Counted from the first letter of the stretch, positions 14,797-22,605 are shown. The stretch: DNA of 22,605 bases from an uncultured Deferribacteraceae bacterium (GCA_947039055.1 CAMQYB010000005.1:1-22605); one strand, 5' to 3'. Made by a program: numbers and translations. Notes: generated by a model not told the origin, from the sequence alone.

Positions 14797-16917
14797 TTAT
14801 GGCATAACGTACGGTCCATCAGATACGATAAGATTATTAAATCTAAGAACATTCTTACCATCGATATTTTCAACATCAACAATAGCTATCCCTAAATCGC
14901 TTCCTAAAGAAACAACAGCAGGAGAAACATTTGCAATAGTCATAGCAGTTGCATCTGCAACCTTAGTTAATGTTGTGTCGCTAAGCGTATAAACAGTTGG
15001 TATCAATGTTGTGCCGTTAGTAGCTCTTGATGTAATATATACATATTTATCATCAGCGACTATTGATTCAAAATCTACTGGTAATGTAGCTCCTGTAACG
15101 ATAGCATTTGTATCCTCTGTAATTTTATACATTTTAGTACCACTATCTGTAACTATTAAATATAACATACCTTTAATCTCTATCAACTTCCCGTTACTTC
15201 CTGTAATCGGATCAAGTAGAATAGAACTACCAAGAGATTTAATAATTTTAACATCTCCTGCCACATTACCAGCCATATAAACATACTCGTTAAATCCAAT
15301 TACTGATGTAGGAACCATAGACGTGTCTATAAGTCCAAGTGGAGTCCCTTGAAAACCTGTACTCTCCACTATACGATATTTTCCAGCGTTACCACTTGTG
15401 TTGTTACTTGCCATAATAAACTTATCGCCACTGTTCGCTCCAATCGCATATGTGTGAGCTTTAACAGAATTATCAAACCCTATTTTTCTAGATATCAATG
15501 TTCCATCAGCATTAAAGATATTAACGTTGGTATCATCTTTTGACACGATGAATAACGTTGTACCTATAAGTTGTAATGAATTAAATTTCATCTCCGTTAC
15601 AGCATTTGTTGCAACTTCTGAGGCAACTACTGATAACGTAGGATCGTTAATAACTTTCTTAAATAACGTTCCAGATTGTCCTGTAGTTTTATTATCAGCT
15701 AAAAGATGTAGCTCATTATTTTTATATAAAGAAGCTATCACACCAGTTGTTGGAACTTGACCATCTACATCTGTAATATTAACACTTGGCGATCCATTAA
15801 GTAACGCTGAATTAGGAGTTCCTTTAGCTAACATAACACCCGTTCCTTCTACAAATTTAACATTATTCTCAGCAGTCCAATATGCACCAATAGCTGGATC
15901 ACTACTATTATCTAAATAGAAGTTTAATTTAGCCTCATCAATCTGAACACCAAAAAACTCAGTTGCACCTTTTTTATATACAGCAGTAAGTGGATCAGCA
16001 CTACTTACATATGCGTATGTAGTCGCACCATGAACTATATCACCGTTATCTTCTAACTTAGTTAAAACTCCGTTATTTTCAATAATAAGTTGATATGATC
16101 TACCTGCCGCCTCATCTAAAAATGATTTTGTAGGAAGTTTATCTGTTGCTTCTGTATCAAAATTAACATCTCCTGCTGTTGGAAAATATGTTGGATTTTG
16201 AGCTGTGCCATTAACATAGAATTTTAATACTCTTGGATTACTGCTACTTACTAATATTACACCTAGAAACTGACTAGGGTTTACTACGCTAGTACTTTTA
16301 TATACAGCATGGGTTTTGTTATCAGCTAAGTGATTATTATATGTGAAAAGAGTATGGTTATCATCATCAATCATATTATCTCCAGATATAATAAAAGCTT
16401 CTTTATCTAAAAATTTATACCCAGCACCTGCTGCTAAATTTCTAAAATTGTCAATTGATGCAGGAATACTATTTTTAGTTAAAGCTACATCAAAAGTAAC
16501 TGCTGCTGCAGTTGTAAAGAAAGCTGATTTATCATCTGCTGTTTTCTCAAACACAAATGTTAATGCTTTACCACTACCCTCACCTGAAACTTTAACACCA
16601 AAAAATTGTGCATCACCAAATTTATACACAGCTTGAGTGTTATCAGTTTTTACTGGTTGATCTACATATGTGTAGAATATAGTTTTGTTATCTGCATTAT
16701 CTATCAGATCACCACTATTTACTCTAAGCGCATCAACTAAATTTAGTTTCATACCTGGAATAATCGGATTTGCATAACCTTCCATCGCTGCAAAGGCTGT
16801 AAAATCAGCAAAATCAACAGGTGGAATGTCATCATCTGCCTTATCCTCTGCACATGAAACAAACACCATAAGTGAACCTATCGCTAATATCATTAGCATA
16901 CCTAATCGTTTAAACAT
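14797..16917 (-). CDS. Array lipoprotein 3, three modules plus C-terminal beta domain
   Basis: This 706-residue protein has the signal MFKRLGMLMILAIGSLMVFVSC (Cys22) followed by an acidic AEDKADDD. Module cores are TQAVYKFGDAQFFGVKV (94-110), THAVYKS/FLGVILV and TAVYKK/EFFGVQI. The C-terminal half ends in GPYVMP and keeps the GKLIEIKGMLYLIV and DDKYVYITSR strand pairs. Residues 81-110 differ from array protein 1 at only two positions, while the C-terminal half is close to the truncated copy at the right edge. This includes a 55-bp stretch (15191-15245) identical in DNA to 22551-22605. The bases around the start (21 or more) equal those of array gene 1. Function unknown; surface exposure inferred. 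Confidence 0.88.
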   Translation of the reverse strand: MFKRLGMLMILAIGSLMVFVSCAEDKADDDIPPVDFADFTAFAAMEGYANPIIPGMKLNLVDALRVNSGDLIDNADNKTIFYTYVDQPVKTDNTQAVYKFGDAQFFGVKVSGEGSGKALTFVFEKTADDKSAFFTTAAAVTFDVALTKNSIPASIDNFRNLAAGAGYKFLDKEAFIISGDNMIDDDNHTLFTYNNHLADNKTHAVYKSTSVVNPSQFLGVILVSSSNPRVLKFYVNGTAQNPTYFPTAGDVNFDTEATDKLPTKSFLDEAAGRSYQLIIENNGVLTKLEDNGDIVHGATTYAYVSSADPLTAVYKKGATEFFGVQIDEAKLNFYLDNSSDPAIGAYWTAENNVKFVEGTGVMLAKGTPNSALLNGSPSVNITDVDGQVPTTGVIASLYKNNELHLLADNKTTGQSGTLFKKVINDPTLSVVASEVATNAVTEMKFNSLQLIGTTLFIVSKDDTNVNIFNADGTLISRKIGFDNSVKAHTYAIGANSGDKFIMASNNTSGNAGKYRIVESTGFQGTPLGLIDTSMVPTSVIGFNEYVYMAGNVAGDVKIIKSLGSSILLDPITGSNGKLIEIKGMLYLIVTDSGTKMYKITEDTNAIVTGATLPVDFESIVADDKYVYITSRATNGTTLIPTVYTLSDTTLTKVADATAMTIANVSPAVVSLGSDLGIAIVDVENIDGKNVLRFNNLIVSDGPYVMP
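15191..15245 (-). repeat. 55-bp tract identical to the truncated paralog at 22551-22605
   Basis: Every base of 15191-15245 matches 22551-22605, which ends at the window edge, so the full tract may be longer. Adjacent parts of the two genes show many differences. A local identity like this suggests gene conversion or a recent partial duplication. Confidence 0.85.
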
Positions 16918-16953
16918 TTTGAATTTCTCCTTTTCTATTTATCATTGTGCATA

Positions 16954-16982
16954 ATTATATTTTCTCTTTATAAATCTCTCAA
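16954..16982 (-). promoter_or_regulatory. Shared array promoter, unit 3
   Basis: TTGAGA (16982-16977), a 17-nt spacer and TATAAT (16959-16954). The predicted leader is about 30 nt, with the SD AAGGAGA before the ATG at 16917. Confidence 0.87.
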
Positions 16983-17054
16983 AGAATTAGTTGCGATTAA
17001 TTTTTAAAACCTTTAACTAATAATGAGATACAAATTTAAATTAAACTATTTTTT

Positions 17055-17111
17055 ATAGATTTATTTCGTGGATTATATTTATATCAATAAGAGATATAAA
17101 CCACTATCTAT
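17055..17111. repeat. Composite inverted repeat between units
   Basis: Three nested arm pairs are visible: ATAGAT/ATCTAT (17055-17060, 17106-17111), GTGG/CCAC (17068-17071, 17101-17104) and TTTATATC/GATATAAA (17078-17085, 17093-17100). They are separated by bulges. It sits just downstream of the unit 4 terminator. Its role is unclear, and AT-rich chance pairing is possible. Confidence 0.4.
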
Positions 17112-17115
17112 CTAT

Positions 17116-17145
17116 AAAAAAAGTGGATGAGCATTACACTCATCC
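17116..17145 (-). terminator. Array terminator, unit 4
   Basis: GGATGAG (17125-17131) and CTCATCC (17139-17145) pair over CATTACA. The A-tract 17116-17122 gives the U-run on the minus strand. It ends the 17222-19375 transcript. Confidence 0.85.
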
Positions 17146-17158
17146 CTCTCTATTATAA

Positions 17159-17183
17159 TTAGTAATCTTTTATAAATCACTAA
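17159..17183 (-). ncRNA. Conserved 3'-UTR hairpin, unit 4
   Basis: TTAGTAAT (17159-17166) and ATCACTAA (17176-17183) pair over 9 nt, with one pair that is G-U only in the minus-strand RNA. Compared with unit 5, the single base change keeps pairing on the transcribed strand. Confidence 0.65.
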
Positions 17184-17221
17184 AATTTATTCTAAAATTC
17201 TAACTATTTAAAAATACACAT

Positions 17222-19375
17222 CTAATATACAGACGCTGTTGATGGTGCTTCAAATATATCATCAATTACCATAAGGTGATTGTATCTAAGTAATCTTTTT
17301 CCACCTATCACTTCAACATCTATAATAACGACTCCTAACTCAGATCCTAATGAAACTAATGCAGGATGAACAGCACCATCTATAGTTATTGTGTTCGCAT
17401 CTGCTAACTTAGTTAATGTTACATTATCAAGAGAGTAAACTGATGGAGTTAAATAATCTCCTCCATTCGATCTTGATATAATATAAACATACTTATCATC
17501 TGCAACTATATCCTCAAAACCTGCTGGAAATGTACCTGTCACTAAGAGAGTTTCTCCGTTATGGATTTTATATATTTTATAGTTGTGACCATCTTTCACA
17601 ATTAAATATAAAATATCATTAAAGACAAATAATTTACCATTCGTTCCTACAACATTCGCTACATGAATAGATGAATTTCCTGTGCCTGTTACAATATAAA
17701 CACGTGTACCATACTGTCCTGCAACATAAACCTCGTCGGTTGTTCTAACCACTGATGAAGGAGTCATGTAGCGATTTGCAAGATAAAGATAAGTACCAAA
17801 TATTCCATTACTTGTAACTTTTCTGATAGATGGGTAATTGTAACCATTCATCATATTACTCGCTAAATAAACACTCTCATCTAATTCTCCTCCAACTGCG
17901 TGCATAGTTCCACGAATTGAACTATAAAAATATCCTCCATAAGGAATACTTAATCCATTTCCAGCACTATTATACAGTCTAATATATCCAGAATTTAAAT
18001 ACATTAGATATCCAGTACTGCCAAACATCTGTAAAGTGTTAGGATAGTTCGCACCTACTTGAGGATTAACATAAGTGCTAGCACCAATTGGACCTATTTC
18101 ATCTGCTACTCCCGTAAAAAGTCTACCTTGGTTGTATGCTGAGTTACGACTGAATATATACATCGTTCCATCTCTATAAATTGCAGAGATATATCCATCT
18201 ATTGGTATAAGGTTTGAATTATCTGTAATATTACCACTTGGTACTCCATTTACAAATAATTTAGATGTTGATTTTATAGCTAATATCGCATCCTTACCTT
18301 TTGTAAATCTAACATCTCCTAATCTCGTCCAATAATCAGGTATATCAGATTTATTATCGTAATAGAAATCTAACTTATCTCCATTAACTTCCGCACCGAA
18401 AAACTTATTTAAACTTCCAGCTTGATACACAGCTCTACCTGAAACAATACTGTTTACATATCTGTATATTTTATTATCTACAATTATATCTCCATTATCA
18501 GCTATCTGAGTTTCTTCTCCTTCATAACTAATAGGAAGTTGAAATGTTTTACCAGCAACATCATCTAAGAATGTAGTTACTGGAAGTGTAAATGTAGCTT
18601 TAGTATCAAAATTTACACTCTCTGCTGTTAGAAAAAATGTTGGTTTCTCTTTAGTGCCATCAACATAGAATTCTAATACTCTTGGGCTAGCACTATTTAC
18701 TAACTTCACTCCTATAAACTGGTTAGAGTTTGATTTGCTCGTAGTCTGATATATAGCATGAGTTTTGTTATCACCTAAATAATCATCGTACTGAAAAAGA
18801 GCATTCTTACTTCTATTTATCATGTTACGTTCAGATACTGAAAACTCTGCTCCATCTAAAAATTTATATCCACCACCTACAACTAAATTTTTAAAATTAT
18901 TAATAGAGTCTGGAATACTCCTTATAGTTTTATCTGTATCAAAATCAACTGTTTCTAAACTATCAAAAAACTCTGATTTATTACCTTCTACTTTATTGAA
19001 TATAAATTTTAAATATTTAGTTGCACCTTCACCAATAACTTCAACACCAAAAAATTGGTCAGCACCATATCTATATACAGCTTGTCTTCCATTAAATTTA
19101 TCTGGCTGATATACATATGTGTAAACAAGAGTTTCGTTATCTGCATGATCTACAAGATCGCCACTTGTTCTCTCTCTAAAATCATCAGATATATTCAGTT
19201 TCATACCTGGTACAATCGGATTTGGATAACCTTCCATAGCTGATAGTGCAACAAAATCCTGCTCTACCTTCTCCTCATCTGATGGAGGTGTAGCCTTTTT
19301 ACTTTCAACACATGAGACAAATATTATCAACATTCCTACTGTTAATAATATGAGCTTACTTATTTTTTTAAACAT
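17222..19375 (-). CDS. Array lipoprotein 4, three modules plus Tyr/Gly-rich C-terminal domain
   Basis: The start is the ATG at 19375 (717 residues). A TTG at 19393 would extend the frame, but the SD AAGGAGA lies inside that extension and all sisters start MFK. The signal MFKKISKLILLTVGMLIIFVSC places the lipid Cys at 22. Modules lie at about 42-145, 160-256 and 268-357 (QFFGVEVIG, FIGVKLV, FFGAEV). The region at about 420-540 is richer in Tyr and Gly than in the sisters, with stretches such as STGYLMYLNSGYIRLY and PYGGYFYSS, so its exposed loops have diverged most. The distal end keeps GKLFVFNDILYLIV and DDKYVYIISR. The N-terminal linker is longer and Lys/Glu-rich. Function unknown; own promoter and terminator. 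Confidence 0.88.
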   Translation of the reverse strand: MFKKISKLILLTVGMLIIFVSCVESKKATPPSDEEKVEQDFVALSAMEGYPNPIVPGMKLNISDDFRERTSGDLVDHADNETLVYTYVYQPDKFNGRQAVYRYGADQFFGVEVIGEGATKYLKFIFNKVEGNKSEFFDSLETVDFDTDKTIRSIPDSINNFKNLVVGGGYKFLDGAEFSVSERNMINRSKNALFQYDDYLGDNKTHAIYQTTSKSNSNQFIGVKLVNSASPRVLEFYVDGTKEKPTFFLTAESVNFDTKATFTLPVTTFLDDVAGKTFQLPISYEGEETQIADNGDIIVDNKIYRYVNSIVSGRAVYQAGSLNKFFGAEVNGDKLDFYYDNKSDIPDYWTRLGDVRFTKGKDAILAIKSTSKLFVNGVPSGNITDNSNLIPIDGYISAIYRDGTMYIFSRNSAYNQGRLFTGVADEIGPIGASTYVNPQVGANYPNTLQMFGSTGYLMYLNSGYIRLYNSAGNGLSIPYGGYFYSSIRGTMHAVGGELDESVYLASNMMNGYNYPSIRKVTSNGIFGTYLYLANRYMTPSSVVRTTDEVYVAGQYGTRVYIVTGTGNSSIHVANVVGTNGKLFVFNDILYLIVKDGHNYKIYKIHNGETLLVTGTFPAGFEDIVADDKYVYIISRSNGGDYLTPSVYSLDNVTLTKLADANTITIDGAVHPALVSLGSELGVVIIDVEVIGGKRLLRYNHLMVIDDIFEAPSTASVY

Positions 19376-19453
19376 CTTTAATGTCTCCTTCAATCTCTAC
19401 ATATTAATACTTATTTATTTACAATGAATTTATGTAATATATTATTGTGGATA

Positions 19454-19482
19454 ATTATATTTCCTCTACATAAATCTCTCAA
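19454..19482 (-). promoter_or_regulatory. Shared array promoter, unit 4
   Basis: TTGAGA (19482-19477), a 17-nt spacer and TATAAT (19459-19454), with the same flanks as the sister promoters. The predicted leader to the ATG at 19375 is about 70 nt. Confidence 0.87.
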
Positions 19483-19587
19483 ATTATAAATTTGACACAA
19501 TAATTAAAACTTATAATTGATATATCTATAACTACTTTTAAAATTAAATTTAGCGTGCTTGAATATAAAAAACATAATGTCTAGATA

Positions 19588-19616
19588 TAAAAAAAGGATG
19601 AGCATTACACTCATCC
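19588..19616 (-). terminator. Array terminator, unit 5
   Basis: GGATGAG (19596-19602) and CTCATCC (19610-19616) pair over CATTACA, with at least seven A residues before 19596 giving the U-run on the minus strand. It ends the 19680-21809 transcript. Confidence 0.87.
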
Positions 19617-19629
19617 CTCTCTATTATAA

Positions 19630-19654
19630 TTAGTAATCTTTTATAAATTACTAA
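19630..19654 (-). ncRNA. Conserved 3'-UTR hairpin, unit 5
   Basis: TTAGTAAT (19630-19637) and ATTACTAA (19647-19654) form a perfect 8-bp stem over 9 nt. Together with the terminator this makes a two-hairpin 3' end nearly identical to unit 4. Confidence 0.65.
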
Positions 19655-19679
19655 AATTTGATTTTAAACCACTAAAAAT

Positions 19680-21809
19680 TTAATAACCAGATGCAGGCAT
19701 TTGAAACGGTGTACCACTTACTTTAAAGTGATTGTATCTAATAACCTTATTACTGTATATATTTTCAACATCAAAAATAACAATACCTAAATCTGATCCT
19801 AATGAAACTAGTGATGGAGTAACACTTGCGATAACTTGTATCGAAGTTGTATCTGCAATCTTAGTTAAAGTTGTATCAGAAAGGGTATACGCTGATGCTA
19901 TTAAATTAGCACCAACATCCGTTCTTGTTACAACATAAACATATTTGTCATCTGAAACAATAGACTCAACATTCTCTGGAAGCGTAGCTCCTGTAACCGA
20001 ATAAGCTACCTTACCACTAATTTTATACATTTTAGAAGTAGCACCGTCCTTCACAACTAAATATAAAACATCATTTATAACAAATATCTTACCATCAGAT
20101 CCTGTAACAGTTGCGATAACTGAAGATGTACCAGTACCTGTATTAATAATAACATCCTCTCCAACCGTACCTACAACATAAATTTCAGAATCCATTCCAG
20201 TTACTGATGTTGGAATTAAGTTAGTAGTAGCAAGTAATATTTGTGCACTTATTCCTGCACCTGTTAATTGATGAATTCGTGCTCTTTGATTAACATTATC
20301 ATTCGTTGCTAAATATGTTTTACCATTAGCACCTGTTCCGATCGCATAAGATGCAGCTGTGAGACTACTAAGATATCCATCTGCAACATCTATAAGTTCG
20401 CCCTCTTTGTCAAACATCTTAATCTCAGTGCTGACTGGAGAAACTATATATGCATCTGTAGTGAACACTTGCAATGAATGAGATATCATATCAGCAACAG
20501 CATTTGTTGCAACCTGAGAACTCATACTGACTGGTCCTATGTCATCTACTATACCTACAAACAATGTGCCTGGATTACCTTTACTCTTATTATCTGCTAA
20601 TAGATAAGCTTGACTGTTTTTATATACTCCAGATAACTTACCAGAATCTGGCACTTGATCTGCAACACTTGAAACATTATCACTTGGAACACCTTTAATG
20701 AATGATCCATCTGGAGTTCTTGTAGCTAAAATTGCCTCTGCTCCTTGTACAAATTTAACATCATTCTCAACTGTCCAATAAGCTGCCGTATTAGAACTAT
20801 TATCCAAATAGAAATCTAAAGTATCTTCATTAATTACTACTCCAAAAAACTTACTTGTTTCTGCAACTTTATACACAGCTTGAAGTGGATTAGTGCTATT
20901 TACATAATCGTATGTTGTAGCACCAAAAACTATATCTCCATCATTCGCTAACTTAGTTACATTACCATCATAATCAATAACTAATTGAAATGATTTACCA
21001 GCTGCATTATCTAAGTATGTATTTGGTGGCATATTTTGAGTAGCTTTAATATTAAAATTTACACCCTCTGCTGTTGTAAAATATTCTGGAGCTTGAGCAG
21101 TCCCTGCAACATAAAAATCTAATGTTCTTGAAATTGCCGTACTTGTTAATATCACACCTACAAATCTATTAGGATTTGCAACGCTTGTACTTTTATATAC
21201 AGCGTAAGTTTTATTATCAGTAAATCTATCGTTATATATAAAAAGAGTATGATTATCATCATCAATCATATCATTACCAGATATTTTAAAATATTCTTGA
21301 TCTAAAAATTTATACCCACCACCTATTGCTAAGTTTGTGAAATTGTTGATAACTGCTGGAATAGTGTTCACAGTTTTTGTTGCATCAAACGTAACAGCTC
21401 CTGATGTAGTAAAAAATTCTGACACATCACCTGTTCCCTTACTGAAAACAAATTTTAATTGTCTCTCTTTACCAGTACCTATAATCTCTACACCAAAAAA
21501 TTGTGCATCGCCAAACTGATAAACAGCTTCTGTGTTATCACTTTTTACTGGCTGATCGATATATGTGTAAATCACACTCTTATTATCTGCGTTATCTAAA
21601 AGATCGCCATTACGTCTTATATCACTAGCTGGAGCTAAATTAATTTTCATTCCTTGAATAATCGGATTTGAATATCCTTCCATTGTTGCAAAATCAATAA
21701 AATCTTTTGCCTCCTCTGGTGTTTCATTTTTTGCATCCTCTGCACATGATACAGATACCATTATCATACCTACTGCTAATAACATGAACTTCCCTAACTG
21801 TTTAAACAT
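19680..21809 (-). CDS. Array lipoprotein 5, mosaic three-module lipoprotein
   Basis: This 709-residue protein has the signal MFKQLGKFMLLAVGMIMVSVSC (Cys22) and an acidic AEDAKNETPEE linker. Modules have cores TEAVYQFGDAQFFGVEII (93-110), TYAVYKS/FVGVILT and QAVYKV/KFFGVVI. It appears mosaic. Residues 124-157 are nearly the same as array protein 1. Immediately afterwards residues 159-190 (NLAIGGGYKFLD, MIDDDNHTLF) match array protein 3. From module 3 to the end (VPSDNV, SSQVATNAV, LGIVIFDVE, TPFQMPASGY) it follows array protein 2. The ATG at 21809 has the SD AAGGAGA. The C-terminal half is beta-rich and propeller-like. Function unknown; probably displayed at the cell surface. Confidence 0.88.
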   Translation of the reverse strand: MFKQLGKFMLLAVGMIMVSVSCAEDAKNETPEEAKDFIDFATMEGYSNPIIQGMKINLAPASDIRRNGDLLDNADNKSVIYTYIDQPVKSDNTEAVYQFGDAQFFGVEIIGTGKERQLKFVFSKGTGDVSEFFTTSGAVTFDATKTVNTIPAVINNFTNLAIGGGYKFLDQEYFKISGNDMIDDDNHTLFIYNDRFTDNKTYAVYKSTSVANPNRFVGVILTSTAISRTLDFYVAGTAQAPEYFTTAEGVNFNIKATQNMPPNTYLDNAAGKSFQLVIDYDGNVTKLANDGDIVFGATTYDYVNSTNPLQAVYKVAETSKFFGVVINEDTLDFYLDNSSNTAAYWTVENDVKFVQGAEAILATRTPDGSFIKGVPSDNVSSVADQVPDSGKLSGVYKNSQAYLLADNKSKGNPGTLFVGIVDDIGPVSMSSQVATNAVADMISHSLQVFTTDAYIVSPVSTEIKMFDKEGELIDVADGYLSSLTAASYAIGTGANGKTYLATNDNVNQRARIHQLTGAGISAQILLATTNLIPTSVTGMDSEIYVVGTVGEDVIINTGTGTSSVIATVTGSDGKIFVINDVLYLVVKDGATSKMYKISGKVAYSVTGATLPENVESIVSDDKYVYVVTRTDVGANLIASAYTLSDTTLTKIADTTSIQVIASVTPSLVSLGSDLGIVIFDVENIYSNKVIRYNHFKVSGTPFQMPASGY

Positions 21810-21891
21810 TTATAAATCTCCTTATCTCTTTCTTAATACTTTAATAAACATATTTGATACAACGAACACATCTAATATAATATTTTCTATA

Positions 21892-21920
21892 ATTATATTT
21901 TCTCTTCATCAATCTCTCAA
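21892..21920 (-). promoter_or_regulatory. Shared array promoter, unit 5
   Basis: TTGAGA (21920-21915), a 17-nt spacer and TATAAT (21897-21892). The predicted leader is about 75 nt. A TTTAAACCGTTAATT motif about 20-25 bp upstream of the -35 resembles the one upstream of unit 2 and, less well, unit 3. Confidence 0.87.
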
Positions 21921-22047
21921 ATAGTTAATTCTAATTAATATTTTAAACCGTTAATTGAGATTAGTTTATAGTGTGATAAATAAATTAAACGTGAATAGAT
22001 ATAAAGTTTTTAAGTGTATAAATATCAAAGTTATTGAGTGTCGATAT

Positions 22048-22076
22048 AAAAAAGGATGAGCGTTAAACACTCATCC
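22048..22076 (-). terminator. Array terminator, unit 6
   Basis: GGATGAG (22054-22060) and CTCATCC (22070-22076) pair, and the stem extends by two pairs, one of them U-G, in the minus-strand RNA. The A-tract 22048-22053 gives the U-run. It ends the truncated right-edge gene. Confidence 0.85.
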
Positions 22077-22088
22077 TCTCTATTATAA

Positions 22089-22117
22089 TTAGCAACTTAT
22101 CCATTCATCATTACTAA
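22089..22117 (-). ncRNA. Conserved 3'-UTR hairpin, unit 6
   Basis: TTAGCAA (22089-22095) and TTACTAA (22111-22117) pair over 15 nt, with one U-G pair that exists only in the minus-strand RNA. The loop is longer than in the sister units. Confidence 0.55.
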
Positions 22118-22150
22118 AACTAAACGCTAACTTATTATATTAACTACTGA

Positions 22151-22605
22151 TTAGTTAGGCATTACAAACGGTCCATCTGATACAATAAGATTATTGTATC
22201 TAAGAACATTTTTACTACCTATATTTTCAACATCAATAATCAATAATCCAAACTCTTTTCCTAAAGAAACAACAGCTGGAGTTACAGCACCATCAATGCT
22301 TATATCCACTGCATCAGCAACCTTACTTAATGCACCTGCAACAAGAGTATAAACCGATGACTGTAACGTACTGCTGTTCGTTGCTCTTGATGTAATATAT
22401 ACATACGTACCATCAGTAGTGATCGATTCAAGATCCATTGGAAGTATATCACCTGTAACTATGGTTTCTCCTGAATCTGTAATTTTATACATCTTAGTAC
22501 CACCATCTGTAACTACTATATATAACACACCGTTAATATCTATAAATTTACCGTTACTTCCTGTAATCGGATCAAGTAGAATAGAACTACCAAGAGATTT
22601 AATAA
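22151..22605 (-). CDS. Array lipoprotein 6, C-terminal fragment (5' end outside window)
   Basis: The frame is open from the right edge to a TAA at 22151-22153 and gives 150 residues of the C-terminal beta domain. An internal ATG at 22528 is not the start, because the frame and the homology continue to the edge (KSLGSSILLDPITGSNGKF). Blade-like strand pairs are present: NGVLYIVVTDGGTKMYKI, GTYVYITSR, SVYTLV and FGLLIIDVE, ending in GPFVMPN. The closest relative in the window is array protein 3, which shares the same GP(Y/F)VMP ending and the 55-bp identical tract at 22551-22605. The signal peptide and modules should lie to the right, so the array extends further. Confidence 0.88.
   Translation of the reverse strand, partial: IKSLGSSILLDPITGSNGKFIDINGVLYIVVTDGGTKMYKITDSGETIVTGDILPMDLESITTDGTYVYITSRATNSSTLQSSVYTLVAGALSKVADAVDISIDGAVTPAVVSLGKEFGLLIIDVENIGSKNVLRYNNLIVSDGPFVMPN

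Noticed and set aside
19376..19393. TTG start for array lipoprotein 4
   Set aside because: The SD AAGGAGA lies inside this extension, and all sister proteins begin at MFK, matching the ATG at 19375.
9831..22605. Single long operon of lipoprotein genes
   Set aside because: Every spacer holds a strong intrinsic terminator followed by a canonical promoter, so separate transcription units fit better.

Overview
The window comes from an AT-rich bacterium with strong Shine-Dalgarno sites (AAGGAG/AGGAGG) and canonical TTGAnA-N17-TATAAT promoters. Most genes encode lipoproteins with loose lipoboxes (FAAC, FISC, FVSC, SVSC, LISC). This suggests a diderm with many surface or periplasmic lipoproteins. 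A spirochaete is one possibility, but the lineage cannot be fixed from the sequence. Apart from a truncated leucine-rich-repeat protein at the left edge (+ strand), every gene lies on the minus strand.

Region 1 (about 300-3760) is a redox and iron cluster. An EncFtn-type encapsulated ferritin, with a C-terminal encapsulin targeting peptide and an unusual Cys/His-rich linker, is followed 14 nt later by a family 1 encapsulin shell gene. Upstream of this pair are a lipoprotein MsrA-MsrB fusion and a second, degenerate MsrB-like copy. That copy has lost the MsrA domain, the lipobox Cys and two conserved active-site residues. Promoters and an intrinsic terminator can be placed for the encapsulin operon, and a good promoter candidate for msrAB.

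Region 2 (3744-9430) holds three lipoproteins: a one-module member of the family that fills Region 3, a GLUG-repeat lipoprotein with an exact 27-residue period, and a divergent three-module member.

Region 3 (9831-22605) is a head-to-tail array of at least six paralogous lipoprotein genes (five complete, one cut by the window edge), each about 2.1 kb. In each complete protein the lipid-acceptor Cys is residue 22. It is followed by three modules of about 100-110 residues (core motifs AVY...FFGVEV...LxFYF...YW...VxF) and a C-terminal half that resembles a beta-propeller. I do not recognise the module as a named family. Every complete unit is an independent transcription cassette. It has a nearly identical promoter, its own SD, a gene, a conserved TTAGTAA/TTACTAA 3' hairpin and a near-identical intrinsic terminator. 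Some base pairs form only as G-U in the minus-strand RNA, which supports real RNA structure.

The paralogs look mosaic. Sharp changes in which sister is the closest match, and a 55-bp perfect identity between two copies that otherwise differ, point to recombination or gene conversion within the array. The most interesting system here is this expanding or recombining lipoprotein array. The Cys/His-rich encapsulated ferritin and the decaying MsrB duplicate come next. No tRNA, rRNA, CRISPR array, transposase or phage gene was seen.
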